In this document: positions 22,710 through 32,699 of the stretch, in pieces | How the letters are laid out: each line of letters opens with the position of its first letter | How positions within the stretch are numbered: position 1 is the first letter of the stretch | Origin: Trachythela sp. YZ-2020 | Taxonomy: Eukaryota > Cnidaria > Anthozoa > Malacalcyonacea > Clavulariidae | DNA length: 64,000 bases | NCBI GenBank assembly: GCA_016169945.1 | Contig: JADLSH010000349.1 | Location: 930,001 to 994,000, forward strand | Direction of reading: 5' to 3' | Made by a program: the position numbers and the translations under genes | The notes under the pieces: model-generated | What the model saw: only the letters and a program-made list of their open reading frames with translations | Database searches by the model: none | What the model was told of the DNA's origin: nothing

Positions 22710-24592
22710 TACGTGTTTTATTATGGCGGTAATCACCCCTCATACTTCACAGCCCTTTTCTTTGCTGGCTTTGAGGATTTTCTTTATGATGGACTTTGCA
22801 ATATGCCATATGTAGAGGAAATGCTCTGTTGTCTTCTGGTGGCATCTCATCCACTTGGCTATGCCACAATGTCGATCAGGTATGAAAATTGTGATGGTTA
22901 AGCCACATTCCTTCAATATCTAAAACATCGCTTCGCTCCCTTCAATTCCATTGCGTTGCTACTGCCAGTTTCATTTGCCTTAAAAGATGATCCAGATTAA
23001 AGGGACAGCATTAAATAATTAACAGATTAAAGGGGCATTACAAAAGGATGCATTGGAAGCTAATGGAATATGAAAAAAAGATATTTATAAAGTCATCTAC
23101 TTTAGACCAACATTAATTTGCACCTTACTGATCTATTAACTACAAACTGCACACAATAAATATGTGCAGATGTACAGGGACTACAGAGCCAGGTGCCCCC
23201 CCCCCTATACACTTTTTGCTACAAACATAAAATAACTCGTTAAATTTGAACTATGATGGTTCATTTGGAGACATGTAGAGGTTACCCAAAGTATTAATTT
23301 TTCACATAAATATGTCGCACCTGTAGCAGCTCAAAGTGGACTATCTTGGACAAAACTGAGAGAGAACATACTGTATACACCAAACTTGGCATTGTGTCCC
23401 ATAGAATCAAACCTCCCATCTCCACACCAAGAAGCATTAGGGATAGTCTTCAACAGCCTGATCATAGCATCTCTGGAATCTGACCAACGTTTTAAAATAA
23501 CTGGGAAGAGAAGCTTTGTTTGATGGCGAAAGAAAGTTCTTGCAGAATGAACTGCAAGGCCCATGTGTTTGAAAATGAGCAGAACCTTACTTATGGATCC
23601 ACCAGCCATTAACACAGCAAAACTAAGTAGGGTGTTACCAGCTGGATATCTCCTAAGGAAGGGCTGGCTCTGCCACTTATAGCCCTTACCACACATTTTA
23701 CACGTTTGTTTCACCGTAGCCATTGTTCAGTACACTTTCATCGATGTGGATGATAGATCTGCCTTGCAATTAAAGAAAAACTTGGAAAATAGGCTCAGTG
23801 ACAGTGTAAAACACAATGAACTTAGGTTCATCCATTGGTGATATGCCTGGCTCAACCCTAAAATGATTACAGATGTAAGTAATTACCAGAATTTTGGTTG
23901 ATTCAATATATCAAAGCTTTTTCATTTATTGATTATACCTGTACTACTCAAAGCAACTGTTACTCTTACAACTCCAACCTCAAATATCATCCTGACATAG
24001 GGTATTTTATTGCTAATTGATTCAATCCTATTTAACCAATTAACTGACAGTACTCTACCACTGACAAGTGAAATTGTCTGGTGTTAGAAAGAGTAAAATA
24101 CTAAAGTAGGGTGCATGGCCAGCTAATGGGTTAATAGTGCCAGGTGAGGACAGTCTTAATTGGTACAAAAACACTAAATATCATAAATACCTGACTTCTC
24201 GCTTTGAAACTGGCGTTGATTTTGTTAGCATCGATTGTGGGAACAGCATCTGGCTTTAAATACCTTGCCTTTGGTCTTAGATGTTCTGGGATATCCAGAG
24301 AATAGCACTGCGGATAACACGATGGGTAGAAATGCGAAGAGCAGACAACAGAGTATTGTGTGGGTGAGAAATTTGTGTGATGTCTCCTCACAAATGTTGT
24401 CCACAATCTTCATTCGTCTGGTCTAGCCTTTTCAGAAGGGAATTTGTGCATAAATAATCCCGGTGTATGCATAGTATTTTTACAACTTATACCACCAGGG
24501 GCGCCACAAACACAGAAGCTTCTGCCTCGCTTTACAGGAGCTTTCTGTGATTCTGCCATACTTGCAAATATAGAACAGCGAGACATGTCCAT
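22710..24592 (-). pseudogene. THAP-domain Kolobok-type transposase-like gene, broken
   Basis: The first coding block (24592-24190) is a THAP zinc finger with N-terminal CVCGAPGG, the segment FMHKFPSE, then WTTFVRRHHTNF, and CSSHFYPSCY. An in-frame TGA at 24410-24412 splits it. The second block (23723-23331) has CKMCGKGYKWQSQP, SGRT-type helix SARTFFRHQ and WCGDGRFDSMGHNAKFGVYS. The third (about 22985-22710) has NETGSSNAMELKGAKR, DRHCGIAKWMR and IWHIAKSIIKKILKASKEKG. The order matches THAP-plus-transposase proteins of the Kolobok type common in fish and invertebrates. One nonsense codon, frame breaks in block three and loss of the 3' part make it inactive. Intron positions are approximate. Confidence 0.8.
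24000..24135. repeat. Dispersed repeat, inverted copy of 19500-19620
   Basis: CTACCACTGACAAG, GTCTGGTGTTAGAAAGAG and AGCTAATGGGTTAA are the reverse complement of the 19.5-kb segment. It lies between the first and second coding blocks of the THAP gene, so it is probably intronic. Confidence 0.65.
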
Positions 24593-24778
24593 ACACCTAC
24601 GTCACAGGCCATATGATACGTCCTTTGACCGCGCAAAATATATTCACACATTTAGCGGTAATTTACTTACCTTTAACTTGTCATTGTTCAAAGAGTATAA
24701 AACAGATTGATTTGAAATTTTGCCATTTGTCGAAAAAAATCAATTCGAACTTTAAGAATTCCAATTTTAGAGATTAGA

Positions 24779-25251
24779 GTGATAATAATTAGAGAATTTT
24801 CTTGTTATGATTTTGTAGAAAGAGATCTACTTGGTTTGTTGGCTGATCAAGAGGAACTGATAAGGCGGAAAGAGATTATGTCGAAAGTTATGAAGATGAG
24901 AGGGATGAGGATGAAGAAATCACCCATTCTTTACCATTCAAATGCATCGGTGCTGCTAATAATTACCAACATGATTTGGATTTTGCTCTTCAACAAAACA
25001 TTTCAGTGAAAGTTAAACTTAGGCCGGAGCCATTGAATCCGGAACTGGATGGATGCATGTTGGATACATCGCTTCTGAACTATGCAAGTATTTGCACCCC
25101 TCATTGCCAGAGGAGATATTATAGATGTATTTGTTGAGCATATCAAGTATAGGGTTGATTTCCTAAAAATGGGCTTTTATCCAAAAATTTGGATAAAGAG
25201 AGGTGGTGAGTGGGAGACTCAAGTGCTAATGAAGAGCTCGAGTGTGTGTTG
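24779..25251 (+). pseudogene. HIRAN-like domain gene fragment
   Basis: Frames on + give LLGLLADQEELIRRKE, then EITHSLPFKCIGAANNYQHD, VKVKLRPEPLNPELDG, and later HIKYRVDFLKMGFYPKIWI followed by KRGGEWETQVLMKS. This order resembles HIRAN-like proteins that are abundant in cnidarian genomes. Two frame breaks (near 24900 and 25110) mark it as a relic. The function of the intact family in these animals is unknown to me. Confidence 0.55.
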
Positions 25252-25395
25252 ACAGATGTTTGTGATTTGTTTGGTATAGCAACTGGTTAGGTTTTAGCAA
25301 GTTATGAAACAATTTATTATTTCAATTTTTACATTTTTTTTCAGCATTTTTACCATTTCATTGCCAAACAAAAATAGTAGGTTAATCATAAGTAG

Positions 25396-25672
25396 GTGTG
25401 TGTTGTGGCATTGGAAGTGTTCCTAAAATATTCTACCAATTCATTTGCTCACAATTCATTTGAGATGTTTGTGCAACTCGCATTTTGTCACTTCCTGCTT
25501 CTTTATGATTGGTCAATTGCACCACAACCAAAGGTGATTGGTGCATTAAACAGGAAATTCTTGAATTATACAGGAAGTTAGCTAATTCTCAAATAACTCC
25601 CAAATGAATTGGTTTGTGCAAGCAAATGTATTGGTAGAATATTTTAGGAACACTTCCATTGCCACGACAGTA
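25396..25672. mobile_element. Foldback MITE, ~277 bp
   Basis: Arms TTGTGGCATTGGAAGTGTTC (left) and GAACACTTCCATTGCCACGA (right) continue with a paired TAAAATATTCTACCAAT / ATTGGTAGAATATTTTA. The spacer contains a second small inverted pair around GATTGGTCAATTGCACCA. No coding sequence is seen. Confidence 0.75.
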
Positions 25673-26780
25673 AGTGTAAAATACCAAATGGTTATAAAGA
25701 TCTTATTACCATTTGGTATTTTAAATAACCAAGGCATACTTATGTTACATATGGTGAGAATATTTTTCACCTGGACCTGCTGACAAGTGGAAATATGAAC
25801 TTTACAACAAAGGAACAGACATTGGAGAGGTCTCAGGACAGCAGCAAAGGGGGGGTGTAGGGTGTGACATCCATCAGAATATCTTCTGCAGGCAACTAAA
25901 TGAAACTATTGTCAGCAACTATTTTTTGTAAATGGCTCTAAATTACCATTCAAAACGTTAAATTCAAAAGCACCATATTAATCATTAATAGATTTATATA
26001 TCGGAAAACTGACCAAAAAGCCAAACGAAAATAAAACAACTCAATGTATGTACATTCATACACACACTTGTCAAATTGATCAACGGTCCCATAATAACAT
26101 GCCTCTTATATTTACATAATAACACAGTAAAAACCCACATATAAGAACCACTATTTCTCAAGCTGAGGTGGTTGTTGTATAATGGATGCTTAGTGAGAAA
26201 ACAGGCAGAGTTGAGGGTCCCTATTTGTTTCCATCGAACTGTTGACTGTGGCTGGTCTTCAGAAGTATCAAACAATGTACCTGCCCTTAAAACATGCTTC
26301 ATCCTTTAACTTATTTCTTTCTTTAAGAATAATTCTTTAAGAACCAGTTTCATTTGTCAGGCTGAAGTGGTTCTGTATTTTGGGTGCTTAGAGTAATTAC
26401 CTAAATCGCCCAGTATGGAATGAAAAGGCTCTGTGCCGGACAAGTCAGGTGCACAACAGTGTTTGTTGGCCACCAAGTCAGTGCACAGAAGCTTATTTTG
26501 TTATATTTTGTTATGCATAGCTGTATCTTTTTGGTGCAGAAAACAGTGCACAATTCCTACACTGAGTAGAAAGTACTCTGTTTTATTAAATTATTACTAT
26601 TTTAAAGTTTTACTGTATAAACTAGCTATGTTCAGCATACTCATTTTAAAACCTTTAACATTAGGAAAAGTCTGCATTAAATGGTGCACACTTATCAACA
26701 CCTGGCCCGACTATAAGTCAAATATATGTCACATCTATAACACACCTATGTTTAGATAATATCTTGAATGTGCGGTGCCA
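25673..26780. other. Non-coding, repeat-derived
   Basis: Contains ACAGTAAAAACCCACATATA and two related AAGAACCA(C/G)T...GGTGCTTAG blocks (about 26125-26200 and 26338-26395) that look like a diverged direct repeat. No supported gene. Confidence 0.4.
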
Positions 26781-27874
26781 CAATCTTGGAAAAAAATTTG
26801 TAGACTTTTTGAATTTTGATATATGTCCCCCTCTCCCCCCCGTACAATGTTGGTATTGAGGCTGTATCCCTTGCAAATCGACACTACCTTAACCAACATT
26901 GTTCCGGGGGGGAGGGGGGAAATTTAGGGCAATTAGTAGCTTTGATTGAGATTAATTGCATATTTTGACGATATACCGGGTGTCCCAAAAAAAAGTATCG
27001 CTGTTTGAGTTAATATTTCGTAAAAACTACAACACGTATTTTACTTAAATAAATTTCATTATATTTAAAGAGGACTAACTTAAATTTTCGTATATAACAT
27101 TTGAATTTTCATGCAATATTGACCGAGATACAGATGTTTGAAGTTGAGTAAGCATTTTTGAAATTACTAAAATTAGCATAAAACGGCCCCATCAAATGTC
27201 TATTTGGTTAGACGTGATAAATACTTCTATGTGGTCAAAAGAGCGTTCTTTTGCATGTACAACGATATTGTTCCAAAGATCAAGATTTGATCATCTGGAA
27301 ATTATCGTCTTTGCGCATGAATACACCGTCTTGCTCTGGAAACCATGCCAAAAGAATTTTGGATCAGTTCTTCGTCCAAAGTTTCACATGCCAAAACAAT
27401 TACCTCATGCACAAAGCTGTCTTCAATGTTTTTAATTAAATTTTATTTCAAATATGTATTATTATTCAATTTTTATTCCCAAGGGTTACAAAAGACTAGC
27501 AAAATAGTAAATCTACTAGGAAATAATGTGAAGTTAAAGTTAACTTTATTGAAAATGACAATACTCGTGATAAAATGACAACTGTTTTCAAATCAATTTA
27601 ATAAGCCGTTTTTTCTCGATTTTTCACTAATTTTAAAAACGTACCGCAACTTGCAACATCTGTATCTCGGTCAATATTGCATCAAAATTCAAGGGTTATA
27701 TACCAAAATTTAAGTTAGCCCTTTTTGAATACAGTAAAACTTGTCTGAGTGAAATATCTGTTGCAGGTTTTGCGCTACATTAAATCAAACACCGATACTT
27801 TTTTTTGGGACACCCGGTATTTTGAAATTTTAATAGACTTTTCAAAAAGTCTACGAATATTTTTTCCAAGATTG
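26781..27874. mobile_element. MITE family B, copy 1 (interrupted)
   Basis: Ends CAATCTTGGAAAAAAATTTG and AATATTTTTTCCAAGATTG. The core has C runs plus ACAATGTTGGT mirrored by ACCAACATTGTTCCGGGGGG. An 842-bp element sits inside it at 26976-27817. An uninterrupted copy is at 32017-32277 and shows the pre-insertion sequence. Confidence 0.88.
26976..27817. mobile_element. Mariner-like non-autonomous element nested in MITE B
   Basis: Termini CCGGGTGTCCCAAAAAAAAG / CTTTTTTTTGGGACACCCGG flanked by TA on both sides (26974-26975, 27818-27819). Subterminal inverted homology extends about 200 bp (CTGTATCTCGGTCAATATTG near the right, its complement near the left). The CCGGGTGTCCCA start and TA duplication fit Tc1/mariner elements. 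No transposase frame remains. Boundaries are confirmed by the empty paralogous site in the 32-kb copy. Confidence 0.9.
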
Positions 27875-27964
27875 ACCCTAAATATGGAAAAACCTAACAA
27901 AGGGAAATTTAACGTTTTGACCATTAAATGATTTGTCCAATTCTATTGTATTGTAAACTTATGT

Positions 27965-28636
27965 ATGAGTCAATTCCAACTGCGATCATCCCCCCCCCCG
28001 GGCGAACCCCCGGGATTGACTTTTCGAAAAAAATATGGTCAAATTCCCCAATATGCAGGTGAAAACCATCGTCAAATTCCCCATGGTGCGGGCAAAAAAC
28101 ACAGTCAAATGCCCCTCCGTCTTGGCTGGCCAGATTCCCATATTTATATTCTTAATGTGTACAGAAAGAATTTGAATGCATCCACGTGAAGTTTTTAAAA
28201 ATATATCATAAAGTTACATACCCTTTGAGACAAACTCAGTAAAACAGGAAGCAACAACAGCTTTTCTAACGTCCCTGTTCTTGTTCCAGACTTTGAACAA
28301 AGGCATATTATTTAAATTATGTATAAAAGCTCTCCAGACATGAATCAGGTGATAAAATTTACATAATTATACTTTACATTTGTCATTTACATACAGTAAT
28401 TTTCCGCATGGACCAAACTAAACAGTTCGTACGAGGTGATTACGAATTTTTAGCGTGCAACCGCTGACCAATTTTGTGCAACCGCTGACCAATTTTGTGT
28501 GACCACGGTCCCAGTCAAATGCCCGACGGGGTGGGCTCGAGTTCGTGTCAAATTCCCGCCAGTGCGGAATCAAACTCTGGTCAAATCCCGGGGGTTCGCC
28601 CGGGGGGGGGGATGATCGCAGTTGGAATTGACTCAT
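27965..28636. mobile_element. TIR element with C/G-run ends, copy 1
   Basis: The ends ATGAGTCAATTCCAACTGCG and CGCAGTTGGAATTGACTCAT extend through a run of C (or G) and GGCGAACCCCCGGGATT into about 55-bp TIRs. The interior repeats GTCAAATTCCCC / TCAAATGCCC several times. A one-ended relative is at 50917-51160. Confidence 0.85.
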
Positions 28637-29150
28637 GCATTATAACATACAGGAAACCAGGGTAACTAGAAATACTTTTTTTCAGGGGGGCGGTTGGGCA
28701 GATATGGGGGGGAGGCGTGACATACGATCCTGCGTCTCGCTGGCTCATCAAATACGATGTTTGTTTACTTTTCTGTATGGTAAATTCGTAAAGTTATAAT
28801 CTGTATTTACGAGTTAGCTAGTTAATAGACTTGTAGTGTCTCGTCACGCGATTTAACTACACGCATATTATGCGGTTTCCTGTTTGCGCGCAAGGAACTT
28901 TTGGAACATTTACAAACATTATTTTTAGTTTAACTCTTTTAGGAAATGGCCTCACCTCTAACCATGCTAAATAGTATTAACAGTTAATTTCCTTTAGGCT
29001 TACACTTGGCACTAACACTTAATTTTAATACTTGTTGACAGGAACTTAATAGCTTTTACGCCAACTCATTTGTCTATAAAATACCTTGTAAATATTCCTA
29101 AATCAAACAGTCTTAGCCTTACGCTCTCGCGAGTTTAATATATATAATAG
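28637..29150. other. Region upstream of intact Rep
   Basis: G-rich patch GGGGGGCGGTTGGGCAG and ATGGGGGGGAGGCGTGAC at about 28684-28722, the candidate left end of the second composite. Just before the Rep ATG is TATATATAA at about 29139-29147, a possible TATA element only a few bases from the start codon. The perfect palindrome TTAACAGTTAA lies at about 28977-28987. Confidence 0.4.
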
Positions 29151-30476
29151 ATGGATAAATCTAAACCAAGAAGGACATATCTAATCACTTACAGCAAAGC
29201 CGATTTGCACAAGTTTCCGACCAGAAAATCATTTGCTAACGCTGTAGTCGCCGCATTCATATCCAAGCGCAGCAAGGTCGTTCCACAACACTGGGCATGC
29301 TGCTTGGAAAGACACTCGGATGGTGGTTATCACTACCATGTAGCCTTGAAGCTCAGTGGTCCAAAAAGATGGCTAGAAGCTAAAAGATCTCTTGAAACGG
29401 AACACGGTATAGTTGTCAATTTCTCAGATCACGATGGCTATTATACTGCCCATCAGTATATCAAGAAAGACGATGATATGGTTTACCACAGCACAGGGCA
29501 CCCAAATCTAGATGAAATTGGTTCCCCAAGAACGAAGCGATGCCAACAATCCTACCGCAAAAGACGCTGTGACAAGACATCGAAGGAGAATTCTGCTCAA
29601 GGATCGACAACCTCTAAAAGGAAGAAAAAGCTTTCCAACTTAGAGGTGGCTGATTATATAGTGAAAAACCAGATCAAGTGTGAAACTGAACTTTTAGCTA
29701 TTGCTAATGAGCAAAACGAAGAAGGGAAGAAAGATCTTGCAGATTTTGTGCTGTCACGCAATTCGAAGAGCCTGAACGACCTTATTCAGCAAACCTGGAA
29801 GATGAAGGAAGCTTCGTCGACCCTTCAACGAGAAAAGGCGTCACGCATGGAATTGATACGAAAGGCGGCCAACGTTGAATGTGCAACAGCTTGTGAAGGG
29901 AGATGGTTACAGTGTGCTAAAGAAGTGCTCATAAACAATAAAGTTCATCCGATATTGTTTGCTGCCGCTGTGAGAGAGCTGTTATTGTTAGGGAGAGGGA
30001 AGTACCGGAACATTATCATAGTTGGCCCAACAAACTGTGGTAAAACGTTCCTGCTGAAGCCATTAGAGTTGATTTTCACTACCTTTTCAAACCCAGCGGC
30101 CGACAAGTATGCTTGGGTTGGAACCGACCATGCAGAAATTATTTTGTTGAATGATTTTCGATGTAGCAAAGAGTTGATAGAATGGAAAAGCTTATTGCTG
30201 CTGTTGGAAGGAGATCTAGTAAAACTTCCAGCCCCAAATAATCATTTCAGCACGGATGTTTCCATTGATAAGGACACTCCTGTATTCGCCACATCAAAGA
30301 GTATTATCAAATACAGGGGCAATTATAACTCACAAGATCAAAGTGAGGATGAAATGATGGCATCCAGATGGAAAGTGTACAGGTTTTCCCATAGCATCCC
30401 AGAAAACGAGCAAAAGAATGTGGCACCCGGCTCAAAATGTTTTGCTGAGCTTGTACTCATGGGTGAAATAAGCTAA
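29151..30476 (+). CDS. rep-like: Intact CRESS-DNA-virus-like Rep (HUH endonuclease + SF3 helicase)
   Basis: A 441-codon uninterrupted frame. Residues 11-18 LITYSKAD form rolling-circle motif I. GGYHYHVALKL at 58-68 holds the two metal-binding His (61, 63). Motif III is HQYIKKDD with Tyr103 and Lys106. A basic linker lies at 130-160. The SF3 helicase has Walker A GPTNCGKT (292-299), Walker B ILLNDF (331-336) and a motif C-like FATSKS (379-384). All catalytic residues expected for nicking/joining and ATP hydrolysis are present. In viruses and plasmids such proteins nick the origin and unwind it for rolling-circle replication. No intron is seen. The length is somewhat above typical circovirus Reps. 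An intact frame amid wrecked elements suggests recent arrival or selection. Function in this genome is inferred. Confidence 0.95.
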   Translation: MDKSKPRRTYLITYSKADLHKFPTRKSFANAVVAAFISKRSKVVPQHWACCLERHSDGGYHYHVALKLSGPKRWLEAKRSLETEHGIVVNFSDHDGYYTAHQYIKKDDDMVYHSTGHPNLDEIGSPRTKRCQQSYRKRRCDKTSKENSAQGSTTSKRKKKLSNLEVADYIVKNQIKCETELLAIANEQNEEGKKDLADFVLSRNSKSLNDLIQQTWKMKEASSTLQREKASRMELIRKAANVECATACEGRWLQCAKEVLINNKVHPILFAAAVRELLLLGRGKYRNIIIVGPTNCGKTFLLKPLELIFTTFSNPAADKYAWVGTDHAEIILLNDFRCSKELIEWKSLLLLLEGDLVKLPAPNNHFSTDVSIDKDTPVFATSKSIIKYRGNYNSQDQSEDEMMASRWKVYRFSHSIPENEQKNVAPGSKCFAELVLMGEIS

Positions 30477-30655
30477 AGTACTTTTATAGAGTACATAAAC
30501 GGCTCCGTTTCTGAAACATAGCTAAAATGGAAAATGAGATACAGTTGTGTTGTTGTTTTATTATTTTTGTGTTTAAAATACTTTTATAATTGACTTATTC
30601 ATTACGACGATTATTTATACCGTATATTTTCAACTTTTGTATTATACGTTATTAT

Positions 30656-30866
30656 ATATGTTACATCATGTTACACCACATGTTACACTAAAATTACTAT
30701 ATTTTATTATAGTTCATGAAATGTTACAACATGTTACACACCTACTTTTTAAATAAACACTATAGTTTTTTAAAAAGTGTAGGTGTAACATGTTGTAACA
30801 TGTCAAAAGCTATAGTAAAATATAATAGTTTTGGTGTAACTTGTAGTGTAACATGATGTAACATGT
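30656..30866. repeat. Iteron palindrome of composite copy 2 (TGTTACA)
   Basis: A 211-bp near-perfect inverted repeat. The left arm has three TGTTACA units, a 35-bp AT spacer and two more; the right arm has two inverted units (TGTAACA / TGTAACATG), the matching spacer and three more. The centre is a hairpin around CTACTTTTTAA ... TTAAAAAGTGTAG. The left arm lies about 180 bp past the Rep stop. The right arm abuts the truncated 3' end of the transposase. The 3+2 / 2+3 grouping parallels the 4+2 / 2+3 grouping in copy 1 although the unit sequence differs. Confidence 0.88.
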
Positions 30867-30919
30867 AGCGATTTATGTCAGAATGTTTATTACTTATAAT
30901 ATAAACGGGCTTCGTTGGG

Positions 30920-31677
30920 AAAAACGAAGTGTTAAATGTTTTTCGAAATGACGACTTAACAATTGCGGCAAATCCCCCCCCCGTAATTGTCCCATCATAC
31001 TGCTCGCAAAGAACAACACCTTTGCCGTAGGATATAGCTACCATGAAATTTACATTAATACAACCTTCTTTCTTCCCTTTGGCTGTGCAATTAAATTTTA
31101 AACCCTCTCCTCGTTTCCTCCATTCCCGAGCGCCTGGTGCATGTGCCTGGTCGTAAGGGTTACTTTCGTACTGAAATCCCTTCCCATCTAAATAGAACGA
31201 TATACCAGTTCTCCAGAATTTCTCCCCTAGTTGTTGCTTTCTTATCTTCCTGCAAAACATGGCTCTAGATTTAAGATCTTTGGCATGAAGAAGACCTTTC
31301 TTTCTCGTCTGTAAATACCAATAACCCTCTTCATTCAAGTGATTACGAACAGTTCGACTGGTTACATGGTTTACACCACTTTCCAGCTGAATATGCTTAG
31401 ACGTAAAGGAACCTTCTTTCTCTCGGAGACTTTTGACCGCACGCACTATACTTCTATCCTGAAGAGATAACTTTGTTGCCCTACCTCTATTTCACCTTCT
31501 CTTGTCAAAAACAGCCTCACCATTTAGAGGCTTCTTGGCATGCTTGTATATTACAGCTTTAGAATACTGGGGAAACATTTCTAAAAGCCTTTTCCCTCGA
31601 ATTTTTGACAGTTGGTATGCAGCCCTAATTTGAGCGGAATGTTCCAAAGATACTATTTTGGGAGATTTTTTAGCCAT
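30920..31677 (-). pseudogene. Tc1/mariner-IS630-type transposase, C-terminally truncated
   Basis: The N-terminal block (31677-31492) has YSKAVIYKHAKKPLNGE, parallel to the HTH of copy 1. A stop/frame break follows near 31490, and reading resumes at 31446 with VTSRTVRNHLNEEGYWY. The first catalytic block FYLDGKGF is near 31180-31200, followed by INVNFMVAISYGKGVVLCEQ. The homology stops near 30930, before the second Asp (LQD) and the NPIEN block, both present in copy 1. What follows is the iteron palindrome. So two of the three catalytic acids are missing. Confidence 0.85.
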
Positions 31678-32016
31678 CTAAAGTGAGAAATACTACATTA
31701 TTAAGTGACTGCAAACAAAATACGGTTCTCATGTCGCTACTAAGTGTACATTTGACTATAAATCCAGTAAATTACCTTTAGTTAGTACAATAAAATACAC
31801 ATCACCTTAACATACCATCTATATACAACACAACGCAGTCCACACCGTCCCCCCCACCCACCTGGAAGCCTCCACCCCCCCGTCATCCGAAAAAGGTTTA
31901 CAGAAGCCTTAAACTATATTCCCAATATACGATGCCATATATTTCTTAAGCTATATTTTGGAAATAAACGTTCAATTAACATCAGAAAAAATCATTAATC
32001 GTTCTCTTTTTTCAGA
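31678..32016. other. Transposase upstream region and C-rich patch
   Basis: No gene. The C-rich segment GTCCCCCCCACCCACCTGG with CCTCCACCCCCCCGTC at about 31846-31883 is the candidate right end of composite copy 2. Confidence 0.4.
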
Positions 32017-32277
32017 CAATCTTGGAAAAAAATTTGTAGACTTTTTGAATTTTGATATATGTCCCCCCTCTCCACCCTCTCCCCCCTGTACAATGTTGGT
32101 ATTGAGGCCGTATCCCTTGCATATCGACACTACCTTAACCAACATTGTTCTGGGGGGGAGGGGGCGAAATTTAGGGCAATTAGTAGATTTGATTGAGATT
32201 AATTGCATATTTTGACGATATATTTTGAAATTTGAATAGACTTTTCAAAAAGTCCACGAATATTTTTTCCAACATTG
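32017..32277. mobile_element. MITE family B, copy 2 (uninterrupted)
   Basis: 261 bp, ends CAATCTTGGAAAAAAATTTG / TTTTTTCCAACATTG. It is the same core as 26781-27874 but without the inserted mariner-like element, so it gives the empty target site GACGATATATTTTG. Confidence 0.9.
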
Positions 32278-32564
32278 CAGTGTGGGTAGAATAGCAAATA
32301 CGGCTGTTGACTGTTGTGTAAAACTATCTGAGACGCCGTTTATACGATACCGGTATGAAATGAAACCGTTCACACGATAACTGTTGGCCTTCCATTCACA
32401 CAATACCGGTATGAAACGTAACACTAACCATATTGATTTGAAAGCGGACCACTAACTGTGACGATCTGAATACTATTATACTTTACTAGTAAAGATTTAG
32501 TAAGGCTAATGGATTTAGTAAAGATTTAGTAAGGCTAATGGATTTAGTAGAGTTAATTAATTAA
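32278..32564. other. Non-coding with short tandem duplication
   Basis: AAGATTTAGTAAGGCTAATG is tandemly duplicated at about 32490-32545. Two ATACCGGTATGAAA motifs lie at about 32344-32413. No gene. Confidence 0.5.
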
Positions 32565-32634
32565 TTAAGGTCTCTGCAATATAGATATAATATATAGGAA
32601 ACATTACATGATTATGCTATCATGTAACACACTC
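32565..32634 (-). repeat. Remnant of 3' LTR
   Basis: Starts TGTTACATGATAGC on - directly after the purine tract AAGGGGGAGTG, and after about 50 bp reaches GCAGAGACCTTAATTAA, the only stretch shared with the other LTR. Most of the LTR is missing. Confidence 0.6.
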
Positions 32635-32699
32635 CCCCTTCAAAGAAAGAAAGTTTGCTAAAACTTTCTTTTTAATGTTACCGTGTTCGTATTAGTGTT

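Larger units (their letters stand above)
28683..31890. mobile_element. Composite Rep + Tc1/IS630-type transposase element, copy 2
   Basis: Intact Rep on + (29151-30476), iteron palindrome (30656-30866) and transposase on - (31677-30920), convergent. This is the same plan as the degenerate copy at 840-4790 in reverse orientation. Possible degenerate TIRs: G-rich at the left (from about 28683) and the C-rich complement at the right (about 31846-31883), preceded by short T runs. These are weak and the exact limits are unresolved. Rep is intact while the transposase is truncated, so this copy would be non-autonomous for cut-and-paste movement but may retain replication-initiator capacity. Confidence 0.62.

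Noticed and set aside
28971..28985. TAGTATTAA upstream of Rep as a viral nonanucleotide origin
   Set aside because: It is one base off the circovirus-type TAGTATTAC, but not in the loop of a convincing stem, and AT-rich sequence gives the same string elsewhere in the window. The iteron palindrome is a better origin candidate.
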